Shown here piece by piece: positions 6,597 through 11,575 of a stretch of DNA of 14,272 nucleotides. The notes beneath the pieces are model-generated. The model had not been told where the DNA came from. It saw nothing but the letters and a program-made list of their open reading frames with translations, and did no database searches. The stretch is from Aquificaceae bacterium (GTDB lineage: Bacteria; Aquificota; Aquificia; Aquificales; Aquificaceae). Within the stretch, counting starts at the first letter, position 1. Every line of letters begins with the position of its first letter. Made by a program: the position numbers and the translations under genes. Location of the stretch: assembly GCA_027049085.1 (NCBI GenBank), contig JALTVH010000179.1:1-14272 (forward strand). The letters are read 5' to 3'.

Positions 6597-7276
6597 TGAA
6601 AATAAGGAATTTCCTGATCGGTGTCCTGTTGACTGCAGGGGCGTCAAAGGGTGCGCAGTTCCTGTGGCTGAGCGGTTCTGAGTTTGACCGAATGGGGCAG
6701 TCCTATTACTTTTCAACAGTAACTATTCAGAAGAACCTGAAAGGTAAATACGGTGTCCTCGGAAGGATTTGGATAGACCACCTTACTTACCGATTTAACT
6801 CAGAGGGTCAGAGGATAACCGCCAGGGCGCCTGGATTTTCGGTTGGTGCGGGTGCAGGTTACTCTGGGAGATCTTTCAGAATATCACTCATAGGGGGTTA
6901 CGAAAATAGAAGAACGGAAGTAGATCCGGATGTTCCTGGGATAAAGGTAAAGGGGCAGAGGGATGGTTTTATAGCGGTCGGTGAGGTGTTTGTCTCACCT
7001 GCAAGAAGGATTCACCTGCAATTTATATCAAGCTACTCAACCTCAACTTCCTATCTATGGGCTATGGCAAGCGCATGGGCTGAATTGCTCTTCAAGGGTT
7101 TTAACGCAGGGTTTGAGGTTATTGGACAGGGAAATCCCGATTACCGAGCATATCAGGGAGGTGTAAGAACAGGATTAAGGAGGGGTCCCTTTTCCTCAAT
7201 TATAAGGGCAGGCTACAAGGACAGCTCCTCTGGAAGAGGAGCGTACGGTGGCCTTGAATTTATGGTTAGTTTTTAG
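6596..7276 (+). CDS. BcsS-like outer-membrane beta-barrel protein
   Basis: The 226-residue product has a signal peptide to about residue 20 (SKGA before Q21), then a run of alternating beta strands rich in Gly, Tyr and Arg, ending in Phe (FMVSF) as in outer-membrane barrels. The opening LSGSEFDRMGQSYYFSTV, the middle GRIWIDHLTYRF, and the late GNPDYRAYQGGVRTG recall BcsS, a poorly understood outer-membrane protein of some cellulose clusters; this is recognition by eye. Translation is coupled to the glycosyltransferase (TAATG). It may help polysaccharide pass or anchor at the outer membrane. The alternative is an unrelated YaiO- or PgaA-like barrel. Its stop overlaps the stop of the convergent activator gene. 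Confidence 0.65.
   Translation: MKIRNFLIGVLLTAGASKGAQFLWLSGSEFDRMGQSYYFSTVTIQKNLKGKYGVLGRIWIDHLTYRFNSEGQRITARAPGFSVGAGAGYSGRSFRISLIGGYENRRTEVDPDVPGIKVKGQRDGFIAVGEVFVSPARRIHLQFISSYSTSTSYLWAMASAWAELLFKGFNAGFEVIGQGNPDYRAYQGGVRTGLRRGPFSSIIRAGYKDSSSGRGAYGGLEFMVSF
7224..7242. other. Perfect 8-bp hairpin near convergent gene ends
   Basis: GCTCCTCT (7224-7231) and AGAGGAGC (7235-7242) form a perfect stem with a 3-base loop inside the 3' end of the BcsS-like gene, 31 bases past the activator's stop on the other strand. Neither strand has a T tract after it, so it is not a standard intrinsic terminator. It could still slow polymerase or protect the 3' end of the activator transcript. Confidence 0.4.
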
Positions 7277-8691
7277 GAGAGTCTGTACTTTTCAAGGAGT
7301 TTATAAACAGTTGGTCTGCTGACACCAAGCATGTTTGCCATCCTGCTTACGTTACCACCGGTTATTTTGTAAGCCTTCTCTACAAGTTCTCTCTCAAGCC
7401 TATCAACGTGTTCCCTAAGGTTGAATATGCCCTTTCCGCTGAGATCTTTTGAAACTTTGTCTGCATCAATGTCAAGATCATCTATGTCTATATATTTCTT
7501 CTCCGTAAGGACGACTGCTTTCCGTATAACGTTTATCATTTCTCTGACGTTGCCCGGCCACTGGTAGTTCCTTATCAGTTCCAGTGCTTCATCGGTGTAG
7601 CCCAGTATTTCCTTACCCTGTTCCTTTGAGAATTTTTCAAGGAAGTACTTGGCTAAGATTATGATGTCGTCTCCTCTTTCTCTGAGGGGCGGGAGCTCAA
7701 TGGTCAGAACCTTGAGTCTATAATAAAGGTCCTCCCTGAATTGTCCCTTTGCGACGAGTTCCTTAAGATTTCTGTTGGTTGCAGCTATGATCCTGACGTT
7801 TGCCTGAATCCTTGAGTTGCCACCCAGCCGTTCAAATGAAAGGTCCTCGAGGAACCTGAGGAGTTTTGCCTGGGTTTCAAGGGGTAGTTCTCCGATCTCG
7901 TCCAGAAACAGTGTTCCCCCGTCGGCGGTTTCTATCTTTCCCTTCTTTCTCCTGTCTGCGCCTGTAAAGGCACCCTTTTCAAAACCAAATAACTCGGCTT
8001 CAAGTAAATCCCTTGGGATCGCTGCGCAGTTAATTGCCACAAAAGGACCGTTGCTTCTCTGGCTCCTTTCATGGATAGCTCTTGCTGTTAGCTCTTTACC
8101 TGTTCCTGTCTCACCGAGGATGAGTACAGGGTAATCTGTTGGAGAGTATTTTCTTATGAGTTCAAAGACCTTCTTTATGGCGGGACATGTTCCGACAAAC
8201 TCTACCCTTTCCTCCTCATGGGTTGTTCTCTTAAACTCTTCGGGAATAGTTCCTGAGAGAAGGTCTCCAAGTTTGATGTGCCTAAGAGCTCTGACCAGGT
8301 CTATCCTTGTAAAGTCTAAGGGCATCCTGCACTCTGGGCATATCTCGCTTTCTCTCGTGATCCTGTTTTTGCAGTAAGGACATTTTCCCTTCTCTTTAAT
8401 TGACTTGGTTACGAAGGACCCAACTATGTCGGCGAGCAGTTCCTCGTTTTCATTGAACAGCACTACCGCCTTTTCACTGTCCTTTCTGTATATCCTTCCT
8501 CTGAACACCACATCTCTGCCTTCAAGGGGTATTCTGAGTTCAAGCTTCTCCTTGTTAGCACAGGTAACGCTCTGAGTCAGCTTTATCTTTACACCGAAGA
8601 GGGAAATGTCCTCAGTCTGTGTCTTGAGCCATCCTCTCCCGCAGTTAACAAGAGCAACTTCCCGAAAAGGGACACGGGGTGTTAACCTCAT
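7273..8691 (-). CDS. Sigma-54-dependent activator with N-terminal PilZ domain and zinc ribbon
   Basis: The 472-residue product reads in order as PilZ (RLTPR at 2-6 and DISLFG at 28-33, both c-di-GMP motifs intact), a zinc ribbon with CxxC at 104-107 and 118-121, an AAA+ enhancer-binding domain (Walker A GETGTGKE 193-200, GAFTGA 240-245 for sigma-54 contact, Walker B LFLDE 261-265), and a Fis-type helix-turn-helix at about 446-470. There is no receiver or GAF domain, so c-di-GMP binding at the PilZ domain is the likely signal instead of phosphorylation. GGAGGGGG (minus strand, 8699-8706) precedes the ATG at a usual distance; RxxxR begins at residue 2, so this start is needed for a complete PilZ site. 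Its probable target is the sigma-54 promoter at 4407, whose operon converges on it. Confidence 0.9.
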   Translation of the reverse strand: MRLTPRVPFREVALVNCGRGWLKTQTEDISLFGVKIKLTQSVTCANKEKLELRIPLEGRDVVFRGRIYRKDSEKAVVLFNENEELLADIVGSFVTKSIKEKGKCPYCKNRITRESEICPECRMPLDFTRIDLVRALRHIKLGDLLSGTIPEEFKRTTHEEERVEFVGTCPAIKKVFELIRKYSPTDYPVLILGETGTGKELTARAIHERSQRSNGPFVAINCAAIPRDLLEAELFGFEKGAFTGADRRKKGKIETADGGTLFLDEIGELPLETQAKLLRFLEDLSFERLGGNSRIQANVRIIAATNRNLKELVAKGQFREDLYYRLKVLTIELPPLRERGDDIIILAKYFLEKFSKEQGKEILGYTDEALELIRNYQWPGNVREMINVIRKAVVLTEKKYIDIDDLDIDADKVSKDLSGKGIFNLREHVDRLERELVEKAYKITGGNVSRMANMLGVSRPTVYKLLEKYRLS

Positions 8692-8754
8692 CTTATAACC
8701 CCCTCCAAAGTTATTGGGCAGTTCCCCATCAAAAAGAATAACACCATTTTACTA

Positions 8755-8782
8755 CAAATGATGTGAAAATTACCCAAATGAT
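8755..8782. repeat. Direct repeat CAAATGAT x2 in the activator/tRNA gap
   Basis: CAAATGAT occurs at 8755-8762 and 8775-8782, 20 bases apart, near two helical turns. The first copy also takes part in an imperfect palindrome (CACCATTT against AAATGATG). The gap 8692-8801 must hold promoters for the activator (minus strand) and tRNA-Val (plus strand; TAAAAT at 8784-8789 is a possible -10, with no convincing -35). The repeats may be an operator, or chance in A/T-rich DNA. Confidence 0.3.
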
Positions 8783-8801
8783 TTAAAATACTAACAAAAC
8801 A

Positions 8802-8877
8802 AGGCGGGTAGCTCAGTTGGGAGAGCGCCGCCCTTACAAGGCGGAGGTCACGGGTTCAAGTCCCGTCCCGCCTACCA
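8802..8877 (+). tRNA. tRNA-Val, anticodon TAC
   Basis: The 76-base cloverleaf is complete: 7-bp acceptor (AGGCGGG with CCCGCCT), D arm GCTC/GAGC with AGTTGGGA loop, anticodon stem CCGCC/GGCGG with loop CTTACAA and anticodon TAC at 8835-8837, T arm ACGGG-TTCAAGT-CCCGT, and an encoded ACCA end. It reads GUA and probably other valine codons. It is convergent with the chaperone gene and ends 4 bases from that gene's stop codon, with no T-tract terminator between. Confidence 0.97.
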
Positions 8878-8881
8878 GATT

Positions 8882-9562
8882 TCAGAATCCACACCCAAAG
8901 CTCGAGCCCTGTTCTATTCTTTCTCTCACAAGTCTTGTTAGCTTCTTTAGATTACCAAGGTTTCTCGTTTCATAATTCAGGAAAAGCTTTAGAAAATTGG
9001 CCAAAATCGTGTAAAAACCATTTACATGTGTTTGAAGCAGAGTGTTGCAGAATAGCTCGTACCATCTTCCTATGTGATTCTTGAGGAATTCGGTAATTGC
9101 AGATTCTGTGATTTGACATCCTTCCTGATTCTTAGAGCTTTTCAAGTGGTACAGTTTCTGATAAAGGAAGGAAAGAAATTCAAGTTCCGCTGAGAGGTGG
9201 TCAGGTTCAATTCCTTCTCTGGGCTGAACACCAAAGGCTGTGTAGAAACCAAGAAGGTCTGCCATTTCCATTGCCCTTCTTGCTGATTTATCAAGTTCGT
9301 AGGAGGTTTCCCTGATCGGAACAAGAGGATTTCCTTCAAAGAGCTTCAGGTAATCGCCTTTAATATCAGTGATCCTCTCAAGTGAGTTTTTGATCTCCCT
9401 CTTGAGACCTCCGACATTTAAAGGGATTCCAAGTTTCTCTGAGCAAGTAGAGAGTTCACCCAGGGATTCATATAGAACTTTTAATGATTCTTTCGATGGG
9501 TAGTCAAAGCCAAGGGACAAGAACCTGTATATGAAAGCCTTTTCAATAATTAGGTCTTCCAT
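8882..9562 (-). CDS. TorD/NarJ-type molybdoenzyme chaperone (delta subunit)
   Basis: The 226-residue, largely helical cytoplasmic protein belongs to the TorD/DmsD/NarJ chaperone group, which binds the catalytic subunit (often its Tat signal) while the molybdenum cofactor is inserted. Visible family marks are DYLKLFEG (70-77), PIRETSYE (82-89, the P-x-E-S-x-Y region) and EPDHLSAELEFLSFLY (119-134). The length is normal. It starts 5 bases after the gamma stop and is last of the four genes, the order alpha-beta-gamma-delta also seen in ebdABCD. It is not expected to be part of the mature enzyme. It ends against the tRNA-Val gene. Confidence 0.88.
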   Translation of the reverse strand: MEDLIIEKAFIYRFLSLGFDYPSKESLKVLYESLGELSTCSEKLGIPLNVGGLKREIKNSLERITDIKGDYLKLFEGNPLVPIRETSYELDKSARRAMEMADLLGFYTAFGVQPREGIEPDHLSAELEFLSFLYQKLYHLKSSKNQEGCQITESAITEFLKNHIGRWYELFCNTLLQTHVNGFYTILANFLKLFLNYETRNLGNLKKLTRLVRERIEQGSSFGCGF

Positions 9563-9567
9563 CTGTT

Positions 9568-10413
9568 TTACCTCTCAATCCTCAACCTGATCCACTGGTA
9601 GCTCAGAACCTTCCTGGCGCCCCTGTGAGCGCTTGAACCTTCCCACACTGCAAAGGTAACGTATGTGTTCTTACCGGGTCCCCAGCCGGGGTTACTCGTG
9701 TTTTCAACAACAAAATCCCTTTTTATCACAACGTACCACTTTCCGTTTCTGTAAACACCCTTTCCCTGAGCGGACTGAACGTCCTTCCAGGTGGAAGATC
9801 CAAACCCTTCCGCTACTACTTCCCTGACCGGTGTTCTGAAGGTATTCTTTCGGAAGACCTTCTCACCCCCTATATAAGCAAGGGCATACTGATTCTCCCA
9901 GTCCCTGGGGTAGATGTAAGGAGGTCTGGCATGTGGGTACCAGTCGTAAGCGTAGTTGGGATGTATTTTGGAAACATCCGAGTATCCATTTTCAATATTT
10001 TCCTGCCTGAAGGCTGTCCAGTGCAGTATAAGAACCCTCTTGTCCTTATCTCCCATTGTTACAGGAACTTTGTCAGAGGGAACGTATGGGATTTGTACTG
10101 CCACAGCATCCGAAAACTCATTGATCAGGTGAAAGGCGTCCTTGGTTTTGTCTTCCCAGACAAGGAGGAAGGCGATCTCCTTTCCGTTGTGGAGGCTTTT
10201 AGCGTTCAGCTTTTTGACAGGGATTTCAATAGCCATCGGCTTTGTAACAGTCTGTCCAGCAAGGGTTACCTCAACAGGCCTTGCCTTATTCCATATTGGG
10301 CTTAAGGGGTCAGTTGGTATTTCACCCTTTACTCTAACCGAGACAAGCTCCTGCGAAAGGGAAGTTAACACGGTAATTAACAGAAGCACAAGCCCTGAAG
10401 CTACCTTCTGCAT
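9568..10413 (-). CDS. Gamma subunit of type II molybdoenzyme, exported heme-b protein (EbdC/SerC/DdhC type)
   Basis: The 281-residue product starts at the ATG at 10411-10413 because AAGGAGG lies 7 bases upstream and a Sec signal peptide follows (MQKVASGLVLLLITVLTSLSQ, about 1-21). An upstream in-frame ATG at 10497 would overlap the beta gene by 71 bases and bury the signal. The mature part matches the ethylbenzene-dehydrogenase heme-binding domain (WNKARPVEV, IAFLLVWEDKT, then PVTMGDKD and GARKVLSYQW). In EbdC the b-heme iron is held by one Met and one Lys; M120 and K268 are the likely equivalents here. No CxxCH is present, so c-type heme is excluded. It would pass electrons between the Fe-S chain of beta and a periplasmic cytochrome, which places the active enzyme in the periplasm. 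Confidence 0.88.
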   Translation of the reverse strand: MQKVASGLVLLLITVLTSLSQELVSVRVKGEIPTDPLSPIWNKARPVEVTLAGQTVTKPMAIEIPVKKLNAKSLHNGKEIAFLLVWEDKTKDAFHLINEFSDAVAVQIPYVPSDKVPVTMGDKDKRVLILHWTAFRQENIENGYSDVSKIHPNYAYDWYPHARPPYIYPRDWENQYALAYIGGEKVFRKNTFRTPVREVVAEGFGSSTWKDVQSAQGKGVYRNGKWYVVIKRDFVVENTSNPGWGPGKNTYVTFAVWEGSSAHRGARKVLSYQWIRLRIER

Positions 10414-10420
10414 GGCTTCA

Positions 10421-10427
10421 CCTCCTT
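10421..10427 (-). promoter_or_regulatory. Shine-Dalgarno deciding the gamma-subunit start
   Basis: On the minus strand AAGGAGG reads at 10427-10421, 7 bases before the ATG at 10413, and it touches the TGA of the beta gene. This allows coupled translation and argues against the longer start at 10497. Confidence 0.8.
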
Positions 10428-11563
10428 CAGGGTATGTCCTGGCGAACAACGCCGAGTTTCTCATCTTTGTGGGGTCTGATCTGGAAAGGTTCCACAAGGG
10501 GCACCCTGACTATCTCCACTCCCTTTTCGTCAAAACCTATAACCTCTCCTGCTGAGAGAGCAAAGGACCTGACGATCCTGTCTGTTGAACCAAAAAGGTG
10601 GAGAAGTGCCTGAAGCTCTGGTTCTCTTCCCTCCCTCATTTTTATGTAGGTTTCTACTGCATGTTTTGCCCCCGGTCCGAACATCTGTTTTAGAAAGTCA
10701 AGGGGTACATTTATTGGAGGGATGTAGTAAACGTTTGGTTCAAGACCTGTCTGGGGATAGAGAGGCAGGGCCACCTTTTTTATGTGAACAAGAAAGTCAA
10801 TTGGATTCTTTCTGTCCGCTTTCTCCGGGGGATTGATGAATCCCATCAGCCTGATCTTTCCAATGCATGTAATGACACACTGGGGCTGAAGGCCCTGCTC
10901 AACCCTCGGAAAACAGCCAATACATTTCTGGGAAATCCGTGCCACATAGTTGAACATGCTCTTTTTGTAAGGGCACGCTTTAACGCATTCCTGATAGCCC
11001 TCGCACCTTTCCGGGTCTATTAGGACTATACCATCTTCCTGCCTTTTGTAGATAGCCTGACGGGGACAGGCAGCAACGCAGGCTGGATAGGTGCAGTGAT
11101 TGCATATTCTTGGAAGGTAGAACATCCAGATCGGATGGGGGAATTTTTCAAGGACTGTACCAATGTCAACCGGTTCGTTGACCTCATCTTCTCCTATGTT
11201 TGGATTGATCCAGTCAAGGTCGTCGGGCATCCATCCTGCAACCTGTTCCGTTTCTGTTCCGTCAAGGACCGTTTTGCCAGCGTACCTGTCGCCTTCCCAT
11301 TTCTGATTCTCTCCGAGAACCTCCATAAGGTGAACGTCCCAGCCGAGGGGGTAAAAGCCGTTTGGCTTGGTCTCAACGTTGTTCCAGAGCTGGTATTCCT
11401 GTCCCCTTCCGGGTGTCCAGGTTGTTTTGCAGGCAACGGTGCAGGTCTGACAGGCTATGCATTTGTTCAGGTCCATCACAACCGCAAACTGCTTCTGGGG
11501 CCTCTTATGCTCGTAAGGATAGGGCACCTCACTCTTTATTTGCCAGTTATAAACCTTAGCCAT
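10427..11563 (-). CDS. Beta subunit of type II molybdoenzyme, four Fe-S clusters (NarH/NxrB type)
   Basis: The 378-residue iron-sulfur electron-transfer subunit has four cysteine groups: C35/C38/C41/C45, C154/C157/C162/C166, C187/Y190/C193/C197 and C214/C217/C229/C233. Tyr190 fills the place of a cysteine in the third group (CEGYQECVKACP), which in this family marks a [3Fe-4S] cluster, giving three [4Fe-4S] plus one [3Fe-4S]. The opening VYNWQ...YPYE, then GQEYQLWNNVETKP, ICNHCTYPACVAACP and ALPLYPQTGLEPNVYYIPP resemble, from memory, nitrite oxidoreductase NxrB and NarH-like beta subunits more closely than selenate or chlorate reductase. No signal peptide is present; such subunits ride out with alpha through Tat. 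AAAGGGGG precedes its ATG, 12 bases after the alpha stop. Confidence 0.92.
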   Translation of the reverse strand: MAKVYNWQIKSEVPYPYEHKRPQKQFAVVMDLNKCIACQTCTVACKTTWTPGRGQEYQLWNNVETKPNGFYPLGWDVHLMEVLGENQKWEGDRYAGKTVLDGTETEQVAGWMPDDLDWINPNIGEDEVNEPVDIGTVLEKFPHPIWMFYLPRICNHCTYPACVAACPRQAIYKRQEDGIVLIDPERCEGYQECVKACPYKKSMFNYVARISQKCIGCFPRVEQGLQPQCVITCIGKIRLMGFINPPEKADRKNPIDFLVHIKKVALPLYPQTGLEPNVYYIPPINVPLDFLKQMFGPGAKHAVETYIKMREGREPELQALLHLFGSTDRIVRSFALSAGEVIGFDEKGVEIVRVPLVEPFQIRPHKDEKLGVVRQDIP

Positions 11564-11575
11564 GACACACCCCCT

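Noticed and set aside
7224..7242. Intrinsic terminator for the activator gene
   Set aside because: The stem is perfect but no T tract follows on either strand, so I list it only as a hairpin.
10414..10497. Earlier in-frame start at 10497 for the gamma subunit
   Set aside because: It overlaps the beta gene by 71 bases and hides the signal peptide; AAGGAGG 7 bases before 10413 supports the shorter form.
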